Assembly: GCF_020886695.1 (NCBI RefSeq)
Contig: NZ_AP024485.1
Span: 3,229,001 to 3,293,000 of the forward strand
Source of the DNA: Pseudodesulfovibrio sediminis
GTDB taxonomy: Bacteria; Desulfobacterota; Desulfovibrionia; Desulfovibrionales; Desulfovibrionaceae
Direction: 5' to 3'
Length of the DNA: 64,000 nt
The translations under genes were made by a program, and so were the position numbers. Positions 36,100 through 45,441 of this stretch are shown piece by piece. Under the pieces are notes generated by a model, which made no database searches, was not told where the DNA came from, and worked only from the letters and a program-made list of their open reading frames with translations. The first letter of the stretch is position 1. Every line of letters starts with the position of its first letter.

Positions 36100-37088
36100 C
36101 GGGCTTCCTCCGAACCGATACGGATTCTGGGGTCAAACACGCCATACAGGACATCCGCGATGAGGTTGCCGCAAAAGACGAACAGGGCGCTGAAGATGGC
36201 GATGCCGAGGAGGAGGGGGACATCCCCGCGAATTCCGGCTTCAACCGTGGCCTTGCCCAGTCCGGGATAGGAGAAGACCTGCTCCGCCAGTACGGAACCG
36301 CCGAACAGCTCGCCAAGGGAGGCAAATTGCAGGGTGACGGCAGGCAGGGCCACATTGCGCAGGGCATGCCGCCAGGCCACGCCTCTGCGGGTTTCGCCCT
36401 GGGCAAAGGCAAAGAGCGCGTAATCGCTGTTCATGGCGTCGATCATTTTTTCGCGGGTATGCAGGGCTATCTGTGCCACGCCGATGACCGAAAGGGTGGC
36501 GGCCGGGAGAATCAGGTGATGCAGTTTTTGCCAGAGGGTGGCGTCTGCCGGGGAAATGCCGGTGGGCGTGGCCCCGCAGATGGGGGTGATGCCCAGCGTC
36601 ACGGAGAAGATCGAGAGAAGCACCAGTCCAAGCCAGAAAGAGGGCGTCGAGGCCAATGTGTAGGCGTAGAACCGGATGCTCCTGTCAAGGAGTGAGTTGC
36701 GGTTCGTGCCCGCCAGCACGCCGAAAATAAAGCCGAGTATGCCTGAGATGGTCCATGCGGACGCCATGAGCCACAGTGACGTGGTGAAGCGTTTGCCTAT
36801 GACCTTGGTGACAGGCTCGTTAAAGATCATGGATTGGCCCAGATCGCCTGAAAGGGCGTGCTTCGCCCATTTGATGAAGCGTTCCGGGGCCGGTTTGTCC
36901 AGCCCCCACCGCTCGATGATTTTCTGTTCCTGTTCCGTGCTTATCTGCATCCTGTCCATGCCGATATACGCCGTGACAGGGTCAATGGGCGAGAGCGAGA
37001 CAAGGGTGAAGGCAAGGACGGATACCATAGTCAGAATCAGGACCAGTTTGCCTGCTTTTCTGAGCCAGAAAGATGTTGTCGTGTTCAT
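36096..37088 (-). CDS. ABC permease, peptide/nickel family, DppB-like
   Basis: A 330-residue inner-membrane protein with the family's long N-terminal region and final helices, containing GLDKPAPERFIKWAKHALSGDLGQS, PSFWLGLVLLSIF and the coupling motif AEQVFSYPGLGKATVEA. It follows the binding-protein gene by 55 bp and overlaps the second permease. Substrate choice is set by the binding protein. Confidence 0.93.
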   Translation of the reverse strand: MNTTTSFWLRKAGKLVLILTMVSVLAFTLVSLSPIDPVTAYIGMDRMQISTEQEQKIIERWGLDKPAPERFIKWAKHALSGDLGQSMIFNEPVTKVIGKRFTTSLWLMASAWTISGILGFIFGVLAGTNRNSLLDRSIRFYAYTLASTPSFWLGLVLLSIFSVTLGITPICGATPTGISPADATLWQKLHHLILPAATLSVIGVAQIALHTREKMIDAMNSDYALFAFAQGETRRGVAWRHALRNVALPAVTLQFASLGELFGGSVLAEQVFSYPGLGKATVEAGIRGDVPLLLGIAIFSALFVFCGNLIADVLYGVFDPRIRIGSEEAR

Positions 37089-37143
37089 GAAGTAATCCTG
37101 AAGGGCGGCGTGACCGGAGCCACGCCGCCGTTACATGCGAAGG

Positions 37144-38745
37144 TTAGTCGATCCAGGTCCACTTCTCGATGTTGGCCGTGATGGGCCAGCCGTGTCCATG
37201 GGGCTCAACCTGGGACGTGCCCACATTGAGATGGTCGCTTATGAAGTAGGTGTGATCGAGGTTGACCAGCCACGCCCAGGGCGCATCGCCGAGAGCGCTG
37301 GTCCCTGTTTCGCCATCCCACTGTGATTTCATCCAGTATTCAAGAGAGGCCTCGTAGTTGGGGGCGGCCAGGGCCTTGTCGAGGTATTCGTCCACCTTGG
37401 GATTGGTGTATAAGCCGGGGTTGTTGTACCCGTCACCGGCATGGTGGCTGCTGTAGAGATGGTAGATCTCGATGGGGTCGTGGCTGCCCCAGCCAAAGAC
37501 GATGACGTTGGAATGCATGAGCTGTTTGATTTCATCCCAGCTGCGCTTGCCTTCAACCTTGGCGTTGATGCCGATCTTCTTGATCATGTCAGCGGAGGCC
37601 AGAGCCAGGTACTGGCGGATGCTGCGTTCTGCCGGGTAGATGATGGTGAACTCGGCTTTCAGGCCGTTCTTTTCGACAATGCCGTCACCGTCACTGTCCT
37701 TCCAGCCTGCGTCGGCCAGAATCTTTCTGGCGGCGTCGGCATCGTTGTCGGCAAAGGTGTTGGCAGGGTTGAACCAGGGCAGGCCGTCGCACACGCTGTA
37801 GGCCGGGCTTCCGTATCCTTCCAATATGCCTGCGACCAGTGCCTTTCTGTCGATAACCTTGTTGATGGCTTGTCTGATCGCCTTGTCGGCGGTCACGTCG
37901 TTGCCGATGGGAGCGCCTTTGTCGGTGGTTTTGCCTGTGGCGGGTACTGTCGGGAACATGAGGCCGCGGTTGTCCACACTGTGCACGGCGTGCATCGTCA
38001 TGCCGGGGATGGTTTGGACAGCCAGAGCCTGCGGAACGACGACGATATCAACCTGTCCGGCCTTGGCCGCGGCAAAGGACGTGTCCTCGTCCGTGAACAG
38101 GAATACCAGCCGTTTGAAATAGGGCGCGTCGCCGTAGTAATAGGGGTTGGCTTCGGCGATCATCTGCTGCCCTTCGTTCCACTCGACCATCCGGTAGGGG
38201 CCGGATCCGATGGGCATGCGCGCGTATCCCGGGCCATGGGAAGCCTTGGGGACAATACCCAGGCTGATGAAGCGGTTGACGAAAGTGGAGTCGGTTTTCT
38301 TGAGGGTGAAGAGGATGGTGGTCGCGTCTTTTGCCTCGGCCTTGTTCAGGCTCATGAGGTCGACCTTGCCCCCGGCCTGGGCTGCCGTGTTGAAGGTGTA
38401 CTCGACATCTTTGGCGGTCAGGGGCGTTCCATCGGAAAATTTGGCGTCCTCACGTATGGTGACAGTCCACAGCAGCCCATCCTTGGACAGCGAATAGCTT
38501 GTCGCCAGGTCTGTGACTATTTTCATGTTCTCATTACGCTTGAGCAAAGTGCTTTGAAAAAGAGGACTGCCGTATCGGCCCCACCCCAGGGTGGGGTCAT
38601 AGCCCTCGGCGGGTTCGCCCTTGATGGCCAGAGTCAACGTGTCCTTGGCCATCGCGATGGATGGACAAAGCATGAGAAGTCCGAGCAGAATCATGAATAC
38701 GAGATTCATATGCCGACTGTTCGGGGAGGATTTAACATAATGCAT
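37144..38745 (-). CDS. Periplasmic binding protein of the peptide/nickel ABC importer
   Basis: A 533-residue SBP_bac_5 protein. The signal sequence (MNLVFMILLGLLMLCPSIAMA) is preceded by a short basic stretch. Family motifs are EGYDPTLGWGRYGSPLFQSTL, RNENMKIVTDLATSY, RDDAKFSDG-like REDAKFSDGTPLTAKDVEYTF and a His-rich end PHGHGWPITANIEKWTW. The ATG at 38745 follows AAAGGAG; a longer frame upstream lacks one. Nickel, a metallophore or peptide are all possible. Nickel would fit an organism rich in formate dehydrogenase and hydrogenase, but no residue here proves it. Confidence 0.85.
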   Translation of the reverse strand: MHYVKSSPNSRHMNLVFMILLGLLMLCPSIAMAKDTLTLAIKGEPAEGYDPTLGWGRYGSPLFQSTLLKRNENMKIVTDLATSYSLSKDGLLWTVTIREDAKFSDGTPLTAKDVEYTFNTAAQAGGKVDLMSLNKAEAKDATTILFTLKKTDSTFVNRFISLGIVPKASHGPGYARMPIGSGPYRMVEWNEGQQMIAEANPYYYGDAPYFKRLVFLFTDEDTSFAAAKAGQVDIVVVPQALAVQTIPGMTMHAVHSVDNRGLMFPTVPATGKTTDKGAPIGNDVTADKAIRQAINKVIDRKALVAGILEGYGSPAYSVCDGLPWFNPANTFADNDADAARKILADAGWKDSDGDGIVEKNGLKAEFTIIYPAERSIRQYLALASADMIKKIGINAKVEGKRSWDEIKQLMHSNVIVFGWGSHDPIEIYHLYSSHHAGDGYNNPGLYTNPKVDEYLDKALAAPNYEASLEYWMKSQWDGETGTSALGDAPWAWLVNLDHTYFISDHLNVGTSQVEPHGHGWPITANIEKWTWID

Positions 38746-38900
38746 ACCGACTCCTTTGAATACGAATTTGATAAAAGACTGTTTTTGGTAACACCCATTG
38801 TAAAATCGTGTCAATAAATAGGTATCAATATTGAATACGTAAACTGGTGTAGTTGCGGGATATCTGGAGGCGCTTATGATCGAGTTCTGCTCATTTTGCC
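38746..38900. other. Promoter region of the ABC operon and spacer
   Basis: 155 bp between the binding-protein start and the nrdD operon terminator. It is AT-rich (TAAATAGGTATCAATATTG) and presumably holds the importer promoter on the minus strand. No specific operator is seen. Confidence 0.4.
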
Positions 38901-38940
38901 TAAAAAAAAGCCCTGCACTGATGTACGTCAGTGCAGGGCT
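38901..38940 (-). terminator. Rho-independent terminator of the nrdD operon
   Basis: A perfect 13-bp stem AGCCCTGCACTGA / TCAGTGCAGGGCT with a 6-nt loop is followed, on the minus strand, by a run of eight T. It lies 34 bp beyond the 78-residue ORF. Confidence 0.92.
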
Positions 38941-38973
38941 GGTATCCTATGAGGAAGTCAGTGTGGGGACTGC

Positions 38974-39210
38974 TTATCCCCCGTGGGTATGCTTTGCTCC
39001 GGTCGCGATTCCGCAGATGTCATCAAGAGCCTTGCCTCTGGCCTGGGCCAGCTTCTTCCATTTCCGCTTTTCCTTTTTCAGGGTCTCGATGGTGTGCAGC
39101 AGATTCTGCACGGTCTGTGCGGGGTAACCGTGTGTCGCACGGCTGCCTCTGCGCAGTTCTTCATCGTTGTGCTGCCTGATGGAAGCGATCTGGTTGGCAT
39201 CAAGGATCAT
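38974..39210 (-). CDS. Small hypothetical protein downstream of nrdD
   Basis: A 78-residue charged protein with no membrane segment and a helical, Lys/Glu-rich centre (ETLKKEKRKWKKLAQARGK). It lies 17 bp after nrdD with a good Shine-Dalgarno sequence (AGGAG) and just before the operon terminator. Its place is where nrdG, the radical-SAM activase, often sits, but it has no CxxxCxxC motif and cannot be that enzyme. No family recognised. Confidence 0.7.
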   Translation of the reverse strand: MILDANQIASIRQHNDEELRRGSRATHGYPAQTVQNLLHTIETLKKEKRKWKKLAQARGKALDDICGIATGAKHTHGG

Positions 39211-39227
39211 GCGTCAGTGCTCCTGAA

Positions 39228-41291
39228 CTAGGCGGTCTGGCAGAATGTCTGCTCAGTGTATTCGATGCGATCCTTGTATTCTTCCTGCTTGCCCTTGTTC
39301 CAGCGGCCCACGGGGCGGTAGTACCCGACCACGCGGGTGTAGACCTCGGTTTCCTTGTTGCAGGTCGGGCAGTCGAAGTGCTCGCCGTACAGGTAGCCGT
39401 GATCCTCGCATATGGAGAAGGTCGGAGTGACCGAGATATAGGGTATCTTGGTCTTGCTCATGGCCTTGAGCAGGTAGTTCTTCACGCTCTCTTCATTCGG
39501 GGCCGCTTCGCCCAGGAACGTATGGAAGACCGTGCCGCCGTTATAGAGGGTCTGCAGTTTGTCCTGATGCTCAAGGGCAAAGAAGACATCTGAGCTTGCG
39601 CCCACGGGCAGCAGGGTGGAATTGGTGTAATACGGGGTCTCGTCGCCGGACGTGTAGATATCCGAATAAAGCTCCTTGTCGATCTTTGCCAGACGGTAGC
39701 AGGTGCCTTCGCCCGGAGTGGCCTCAAGGTTGTACAGGTTGCCGGTCTCTTCCTGAAAACGGACGACCAGACGGCGGAGGTGATTGAGCACACGCTGCAT
39801 GAGGCGGGAGCCGGACGCCGAGTCCACGCCCTTGCCGAGCAGGTTCACGCATGCCTCGTGTCCACCGATGAGGCCGATGGTCGAAAAGTGGCCTTTCAAA
39901 CCGTTTTTGAGGTAGCGGCGGGAGAACGGGAACATGCCCGCTTCCAGATTCTTCTCAACGACCTTGCGCTTGAATTCCAGGGATTCGCTGGCAAGCTGTG
40001 CGTACTCGGAGACCAGATCGATGAAGTCGTCTTCATTGTGAGCCAGATAGGCCAGCTTGGGCAGGTTCAGGGTCACCACGCCGATGGAGCCGGTCAGGTC
40101 GCCCGCACCGAACAGGCCGCCGGTCTTCTTGCGGATTTCCCGCAGGTCCATCTGCAGACGGCAGCACATGGAACGCACATCTTCCGGGTTGAGGTCCGAG
40201 TTGATGAAGTTCTGGAAGTAGGGTGCGCCGTATTTGGCGGTCATCTGCAGGAGCATCTTGCCTTCCCTGGAATCCCAGGGGAAGTCCTTTGTCACGTTGT
40301 ACGTGGGGATGGGGAAGGAGAAAATGCGTCCGTTGGCGTCGCCTTCAAGCATGACTTCGAGGAAGGCCCGGTTGATCATGGCCATTTCCTCAGCGAAATC
40401 GCCGTAGGTGTAATCCTGCAACTCGCCGCCGAGAATGACGGCTTCGTCCGCGATGTGCGACGGCGGGACAAAGTCGAAGGTGAAGTTGGTGAACGGGCTC
40501 TGGCCTCCCCAGCGGGAGGTGGCGTTCAGGTTGTGGAGCATCTTCTGGATCTGCTGCTTCACGGTGGCATAGTCCAGCCCGTCATTGCGGATGAAAGGAG
40601 CCAGGTAGGTGTCGATGTTGTTGAACGCCTGTGCCCCGGCCCACTCATTTTGCAGGGTGCCGAGGAAATTGACGATCTGACCGCAGGCCGCATCAAAGTG
40701 CTTGGCCGGAGTGGACGAGCAGCGGTCGCGCAGGTTGAACCCTTCCAGAAGCAGGTCGCGCAGGCTCCAGCCGGAGCAGTATCCGGCCAGGCCGAATGAA
40801 AGGTCATGGATATGGAAATATCCGTGGGTGTGGGCCATGCGCACTTCTTCGGGGTACTTTTCCAGCATGTAGCGTGCCTGGACAGAACCGGCCATGTGGA
40901 GAATCAACCCCTGAAAGGAGTGGACCATGTTCGAGTTTTCGTTGACCCGCCAGTCTACGTTGTCCAGATAGCTTTCGGTGACACCGGCGATATCCAGAAA
41001 CGCGTCGTTCTGGGAGCGCAGCTCACGTCGTTTTTCACGATAGATGATGTATCGCTCGGCAACCTTGTACAGACGCGCTTCCATGAGCACCTGCTGCACG
41101 GTGTCCTGTACCTGTTCCTGTTCGGGAACGTCTATGTCGAGGAGCTTTTTTTCCACTTTTCCGGCCAGCCTGTCGGCAAGGAGCGGGTCTTTGATGCCGC
41201 TGCCCTTGAGGGCTTTGAAGATGGCGTTGCCGATCCTCTTGGTTGACCAGGTCTCAATGCATCCGTCGCGTTTTTGAATTTGAATAGGCAT
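39228..41291 (-). CDS. nrdD: Class III (anaerobic) ribonucleoside-triphosphate reductase NrdD
   Basis: A 687-residue glycyl-radical enzyme that makes dNTPs without oxygen. An ATP-cone domain fills the first 90 residues (IQIQKRDGCIETWSTKRI), then the catalytic barrel with SNMVHSFQGL, CCRLQMDLREI and FSTIGLIGGHEACVN, a Zn-site region with CPTC, and the glycyl-radical loop RVVGYYRPVGRWNKGK (Gly656). It needs NrdG, which is not in the window. The ATG at 41291 gives the family N-terminus; a frame 16 codons longer has no ribosome binding site. A cobalamin riboswitch lies 189 bp upstream. Confidence 0.95.
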   Translation of the reverse strand: MPIQIQKRDGCIETWSTKRIGNAIFKALKGSGIKDPLLADRLAGKVEKKLLDIDVPEQEQVQDTVQQVLMEARLYKVAERYIIYREKRRELRSQNDAFLDIAGVTESYLDNVDWRVNENSNMVHSFQGLILHMAGSVQARYMLEKYPEEVRMAHTHGYFHIHDLSFGLAGYCSGWSLRDLLLEGFNLRDRCSSTPAKHFDAACGQIVNFLGTLQNEWAGAQAFNNIDTYLAPFIRNDGLDYATVKQQIQKMLHNLNATSRWGGQSPFTNFTFDFVPPSHIADEAVILGGELQDYTYGDFAEEMAMINRAFLEVMLEGDANGRIFSFPIPTYNVTKDFPWDSREGKMLLQMTAKYGAPYFQNFINSDLNPEDVRSMCCRLQMDLREIRKKTGGLFGAGDLTGSIGVVTLNLPKLAYLAHNEDDFIDLVSEYAQLASESLEFKRKVVEKNLEAGMFPFSRRYLKNGLKGHFSTIGLIGGHEACVNLLGKGVDSASGSRLMQRVLNHLRRLVVRFQEETGNLYNLEATPGEGTCYRLAKIDKELYSDIYTSGDETPYYTNSTLLPVGASSDVFFALEHQDKLQTLYNGGTVFHTFLGEAAPNEESVKNYLLKAMSKTKIPYISVTPTFSICEDHGYLYGEHFDCPTCNKETEVYTRVVGYYRPVGRWNKGKQEEYKDRIEYTEQTFCQTA

Positions 41292-41479
41292 AATCGAATC
41301 TCGTAGTGCAGGCAGATGAATACGGATATCTCCAGACATCGGTTCGGCGTCGGGAGAAAGCTGCTTGCGCGGCTGTCATAGGCAAAACCAGAGGCAGAAC
41401 CTGAGGCTCGCTGACAACAATTGGATGGTGAACGTGTTCATGTCCGTGTGCGGGCTCCGCGGACCGCATTCGGCAGAAA

Positions 41480-41634
41480 CTCTTCAGGTAGGTCTTCTGG
41501 CTTTCCTCGTCCGCTCCGCCTTCCCGCCTTGCGACAGTGGCTGATGGATCGGACCGTTGCAGAGGATTACAGCGGCGGGACCACTCCGGATTTGCACCGG
41601 ATTCCCTGTTATGGCCTTGCGGCCACCTGAAGGA
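41480..41634 (-). promoter_or_regulatory. Cobalamin riboswitch upstream of nrdD
   Basis: Read on the minus strand, this 155-nt element has P1 CTTCAGGT pairing with ACCTGAAG, the core GGGAATCCGGTGCAAATCC and CCCGCCGCTGTAA, and the B12-box form AAGCCAGAAGACCTACC. All are hallmark stretches of the B12-sensing aptamer. It should lower nrdD expression when adenosylcobalamin is present, so that a B12-dependent class II reductase elsewhere can take over. The 189-nt leader after it has no clear terminator, so the expression platform is not defined. Confidence 0.93.
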
Positions 41635-41733
41635 CATCGTGATACAAATTCGATTATCTTATGCACGGCGAGAGTGCAAGCACGTTGTCTGAAAAAGGCA
41701 TCAGATTCTTCCAATACCCAGAGCTGGCATGGG

Positions 41734-42609
41734 CTACCCGTCCAACTCCGGGAGATCGGTGAGAATGTCCAGGCACAGGTCGGCATTGTTGAGCGTATAG
41801 AGGTGAATGCCCGGCGCGCCCATGGCAAGCAGTTCCCGAATCTGCCGTCGGGCGATCTCCACCCCTTTTTCTCTTACGGCCATGTCGCCTCCTTGCTCAT
41901 GGGCTTTTTGCAGCTCAAGGTAGAGCTTCAGTGGGATATTGGCCCCGCAAAGAGCGAGGATGCGGTTGAGCGATTGCAGGCTGAGGACCGGAAGAACGCC
42001 CGGCACGATGGGCTTGGTGATACCCCTGTTGCGCAGGCGGGTCACGATGTCCTGATATCGGCGGACGTCAAAGAACAACTGGGTGATGGCAAAGTCTGAA
42101 CCGGCTTCGAATTTGTGACAGGTCCACTTGAGGTCGTCCTCGATGGAGCCGGACTCCGGGTGTGCGTCAGGGTAGCACGCTGTCCCTGCGCAGATTTCGG
42201 GCCAGCCCTCCCTGACGAACTCCACCAGATCCGAGGCATAGGCAAAGTCCTTCCAGGCGTCTCCCGGATAATCGGTGGGCAGGTCGCCGCGCAAGGCAAG
42301 GACGTTGTTGATCCCGGCATCCAGCAGATGATCGAGATAGCGGGCAATGCTGTCTCTCTCGGCTCCCACGCAGGTCAGGTGCGACATGGTCGTGAGTCCG
42401 AAGCGTTCATTGACCGCCGAAGCGATTTCAAGGGTGTTGTCCTGAAGTTTGCCTCCGGCACCATAGGTGATGGAAACAAACAACGGGTCGAGACCGGCCA
42501 ACTGATTGACCTGGTCGAAAAATTGCGGCCAGCCCTCCTGCCCCTTGGGCGGGAAAAATTCAAGGGACAGGAAGCGGTCGGAGCGGGGGATGAGATCGGA
42601 GATTTTCAT
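41734..42609 (-). CDS. metF: Methylenetetrahydrofolate reductase MetF
   Basis: A 291-residue FAD enzyme that reduces 5,10-methylene-THF to 5-methyl-THF, the methyl donor for MetE. The motif LSLEFFPPKGQEG, VSITYGAGG, the Asp in HLTCVGAERDSI, LRGDLP and AITQLFFD are present. It follows metE by 74 bp on the same strand, so both are probably one transcript under the metE riboswitch. The nrdD riboswitch begins 100 bp after its stop. Confidence 0.94.
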   Translation of the reverse strand: MKISDLIPRSDRFLSLEFFPPKGQEGWPQFFDQVNQLAGLDPLFVSITYGAGGKLQDNTLEIASAVNERFGLTTMSHLTCVGAERDSIARYLDHLLDAGINNVLALRGDLPTDYPGDAWKDFAYASDLVEFVREGWPEICAGTACYPDAHPESGSIEDDLKWTCHKFEAGSDFAITQLFFDVRRYQDIVTRLRNRGITKPIVPGVLPVLSLQSLNRILALCGANIPLKLYLELQKAHEQGGDMAVREKGVEIARRQIRELLAMGAPGIHLYTLNNADLCLDILTDLPELDG

Positions 42610-42683
42610 GGTGTATCCTCATGTGGCCAGGGCAGGCAGCCAGGCTGCCCGCCCGTTTGGTTTACTCTGAACGTGTCGAGTGG

Positions 42684-44954
42684 TTATGCGTGTCCCTTGC
42701 GCAGTGTGGCCGCCGCTTGGACCATATTCTCCAATGAGGCCATGGTCTCGGGCCAGGCACGGGTCTTCAGTCCGCAATCGGGATTGACCCAGAGGCGCTG
42801 GGCCGGGATGACCTTGACCGCCTTGTGCAGGAGCGAGACAATCTCGTCTTTGCCGGGCACCCTTGGGCTGTGGATGTCATAGACTCCCGGGCCTATCTCC
42901 GCAGGATATTGGTAGGTGTTGAAGGCGTCGAGCAGCTCCATGCCGCTGCGGCTCGCTTCGATGCTGATGACGTCCGCGTCCATTTCGGCGATGGACTGCA
43001 TGATGACGTTGAACTCGCTGTAGCACATATGGGAGTGAATCTGCGTGATATCCTTGACGCCTCCCGCTGTCAGGCGAAAGCAGTCAACGGCCCAGCGCAG
43101 GTATGCCTCCTGCTGGTCCTTGCGGATGGGCATGCCTTCACGCAGCGCCGCCTCGTCGATCTGAATGATGGAAATTCCGGCCTCTTCAAGATCAACGACC
43201 TCGTCGCGGATGGCCAGGGCGATCTGACGGCAGACTGCGTCTCGCGGGATATCGTTGCGGACAAAACTCCAGCACAGGATGGTGACCGGTCCGGTCAGCA
43301 TGCCTTTCATGGGTTTGTCTGTCAGGCTCTGGGCATACAGCGCCCAGTCCACGGTCATCTTTTCCGGTCGTGAGACATCGCCATAAATAATGGGCGGCTT
43401 GACGCAGCGGCTGCCGTAGCTTTGTACCCAGCCGTTCGAGGTGAAGCAGAAGCCGTTGAGCTGCTGGCCGAAGTATTCGACCATGTCGTTGCGTTCGGGT
43501 TCTCCATGGACAAGGACATCCAACCCCAGCGCTTCCTGGCGATCAACCACGTCGGCGATGTGACCCTGCATCTTTTCGATGTATTCCGCTTCGGATATCT
43601 GGCCTTTCTTGAACTGGAGTCGGGCCTGCCGAATCTCTGCGGTCTGAGGAAACGAGCCGATGGTCGTGGTGGGAAAAAGCGGCAGGTTGAGCCGTTTCCG
43701 CTGCTGTCGGGCGCGTTCTTCAAACGGAGAAGTCCGGTCGTACATTTTCGGCGTGATGCTTTTGACTCTGCTTCGGGTTGTCTGGTCCACGACATCGGCG
43801 TGAGTGGCTCGGGCGAGCAGTGCGTCAGTATTTTCGTGGAACAGTGCAGGCGCCTTTCCGGTGAGGGCGGCCTGTTTCAGGGCGGCGATTTCATCGCATT
43901 TCTGCACGGCAAAGGCCATCCACTGCTTCAACTCGGGGGCGAGCTGCGTTTCGGAAGCGAGGTCCACCGGAGCGTGGAGGAGTGAACAACTGGAGGCGAC
44001 CATGATCCGGTTTCTCTTGACCTGCTGGCGGGTGATATTCAGTTGCGTGAAGGCCGCGGCCAGGTCGGTCTTCCAGACATTCCTTCCGTCCACCAGTCCG
44101 AGGGACAGGGTGAAGTTTGACGGCAGGGCACCGACGACTTCACTGAGCTGGGCCTGTCCGCGCACCAGGTCTACATGGAGACCGTCCACCGGCAGGGACG
44201 TGGCAAGTTCAAGGTTGTCGCCCAGATCGCCGAAGTACGTGGTCAGGAGCAACCGCGCGCTGTTGGCAGCGGCTTTGAGCTTGGGGTAGGCGTACTGAAA
44301 TGCCTGCTTCGCTTCTTCGGGCAGGTCTGTGCACAAGATCGGTTCGTCGATCTGAATCCAGGCGCTGTGCGGAGCGATTTCAGCGATGATTTCGCCATAG
44401 ATTTCAGTCATGCGCTCAAGATGGTCCCACCTGTTGCATCCGCCGAATTCCTTGGCGAGCATGAGGAAGGTGACCGGTCCGACGATGACTGGCTTGGGGG
44501 AATAACCGAGTGCTTTGACTGCCAGCGCATCGTCCAGCAGGGCGGAGGTGTTTTTTTTGAAAGGCGTGTCCGGGGTCAGTTCCGGGACGATAAAGTGGTA
44601 ATTGGAATCAAACCACTTGGTCATCTCCATGGCCGGGATGCCTTTCTCGGCATCGCCTCGGGCCAGATGAAAGTATGTCTCCAGGGGCACCTGGGCGTCG
44701 GTCCGTTCAAACCGATCAGGCACTGCGCCAAGCATGACAAGCGTGTCGAGAATGTGATCGTAGAGTGAGAAATCGCCAACCGGCAGCAGGTCCATTCCTG
44801 CCTTGGCCTGTATTTCCCACTGTTGTTTCTTCAGGGCTGCGGCTGTTGTCACGAGCTCTGTCTCGGTGATTTCACCGCGCCAGAACTGTTCAAGTGCCCA
44901 CTTCAATTCACGGTTGGCCCCCATTCTGGGAAAACCCAATACGTGCGCGTTCAT
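42684..44954 (-). CDS. metE: Cobalamin-independent methionine synthase MetE
   Basis: A 756-residue enzyme that transfers the methyl of methyl-THF-polyglutamate to homocysteine without B12. The N-terminal LGFPRMGANRELKWALE and the C-terminal zinc site IHSHMCYSEF, DVISIEASRSGMELL and VNPDCGLKTR are intact. The ATG at 44954 follows GGAG and matches the normal length of about 755; a longer frame upstream runs into the riboswitch leader. Expression should fall when B12 is available. A B12-dependent MetH is then expected elsewhere in the genome. Confidence 0.96.
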   Translation of the reverse strand: MNAHVLGFPRMGANRELKWALEQFWRGEITETELVTTAAALKKQQWEIQAKAGMDLLPVGDFSLYDHILDTLVMLGAVPDRFERTDAQVPLETYFHLARGDAEKGIPAMEMTKWFDSNYHFIVPELTPDTPFKKNTSALLDDALAVKALGYSPKPVIVGPVTFLMLAKEFGGCNRWDHLERMTEIYGEIIAEIAPHSAWIQIDEPILCTDLPEEAKQAFQYAYPKLKAAANSARLLLTTYFGDLGDNLELATSLPVDGLHVDLVRGQAQLSEVVGALPSNFTLSLGLVDGRNVWKTDLAAAFTQLNITRQQVKRNRIMVASSCSLLHAPVDLASETQLAPELKQWMAFAVQKCDEIAALKQAALTGKAPALFHENTDALLARATHADVVDQTTRSRVKSITPKMYDRTSPFEERARQQRKRLNLPLFPTTTIGSFPQTAEIRQARLQFKKGQISEAEYIEKMQGHIADVVDRQEALGLDVLVHGEPERNDMVEYFGQQLNGFCFTSNGWVQSYGSRCVKPPIIYGDVSRPEKMTVDWALYAQSLTDKPMKGMLTGPVTILCWSFVRNDIPRDAVCRQIALAIRDEVVDLEEAGISIIQIDEAALREGMPIRKDQQEAYLRWAVDCFRLTAGGVKDITQIHSHMCYSEFNVIMQSIAEMDADVISIEASRSGMELLDAFNTYQYPAEIGPGVYDIHSPRVPGKDEIVSLLHKAVKVIPAQRLWVNPDCGLKTRAWPETMASLENMVQAAATLRKGHA

Positions 44955-45090
44955 GTCTACTCCATAGTTATGGGTGAAAGACGAAGAGCGCTTTCCTCTC
45001 AACGCAGGCACAAGCAGCGATATGCCGGGGTAACGGCCCTGTATGCATACCATTTATCTGCACTGTCACCATGGTCGCGAGGCAGTGTGC

Positions 45091-45228
45091 TCTTTGGCAA
45101 GACGTCTTCTGGCTTCCGGCCCCATGGTGTTGAATCCCTTCCCGATTACGGTGGTCATCAACGGGTTTCACCGGTTACAGCGGCGCGTCCGCAGCGGTTT
45201 TTCACCGCTTTCCGTTTCTTGCCAAATT
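45091..45228 (-). promoter_or_regulatory. Cobalamin riboswitch upstream of metE-metF
   Basis: On the minus strand, P1 TTTGGCAAGA pairs with TCTTGCCAAA at the other end. The core stretch GGAAAGCGGTGAAAAACCGC, CGCCGCTGTAACCGG and the B12-box AAGCCAGAAGACGTC follow the cobalamin aptamer order. It lies 137 bp before the metE ATG. The leader after it contains the short hairpin GAAAG / CTTTC near the start, which could hide the ribosome binding site; that part is a guess. Confidence 0.93.
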
Positions 45229-45335
45229 CCTATATCTGGATGTATTGATATAATGATTTGAAAAAAATGGCAAGCGGGGTTTTGCAATCGTTTTTTGAAG
45301 ATGGAGACTTGTGGTGAATGTAGTGCGCTTCGCAA

Positions 45336-45380
45336 TGAAGAAACAGACCTGTTGATTAAATCAGCAGGTCGGTTTCTTCA
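45336..45380 (-). terminator. Hairpin terminator after the glycyl-radical operon
   Basis: TGAAGAAAC and GTTTCTTCA close a long stem that continues as GACCTG / CAGGTC and TGAT / ATCA with single mismatches, ending in a short loop. It lies 62 bp beyond the activase stop and separates this operon from metE. The T-run is interrupted. Confidence 0.7.
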
Positions 45381-45441
45381 TTTATGTCAGATGTCTTGAT
45401 TCGTTTTCAAGATCTTGTTGATGTCTACTGTCTGCCTCTAT

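Noticed and set aside
37441-38817. Plus-strand open frame opposite the importer binding-protein gene
   Set aside because: The minus-strand gene has a signal peptide, a Shine-Dalgarno sequence and family motifs. The plus frame has none.
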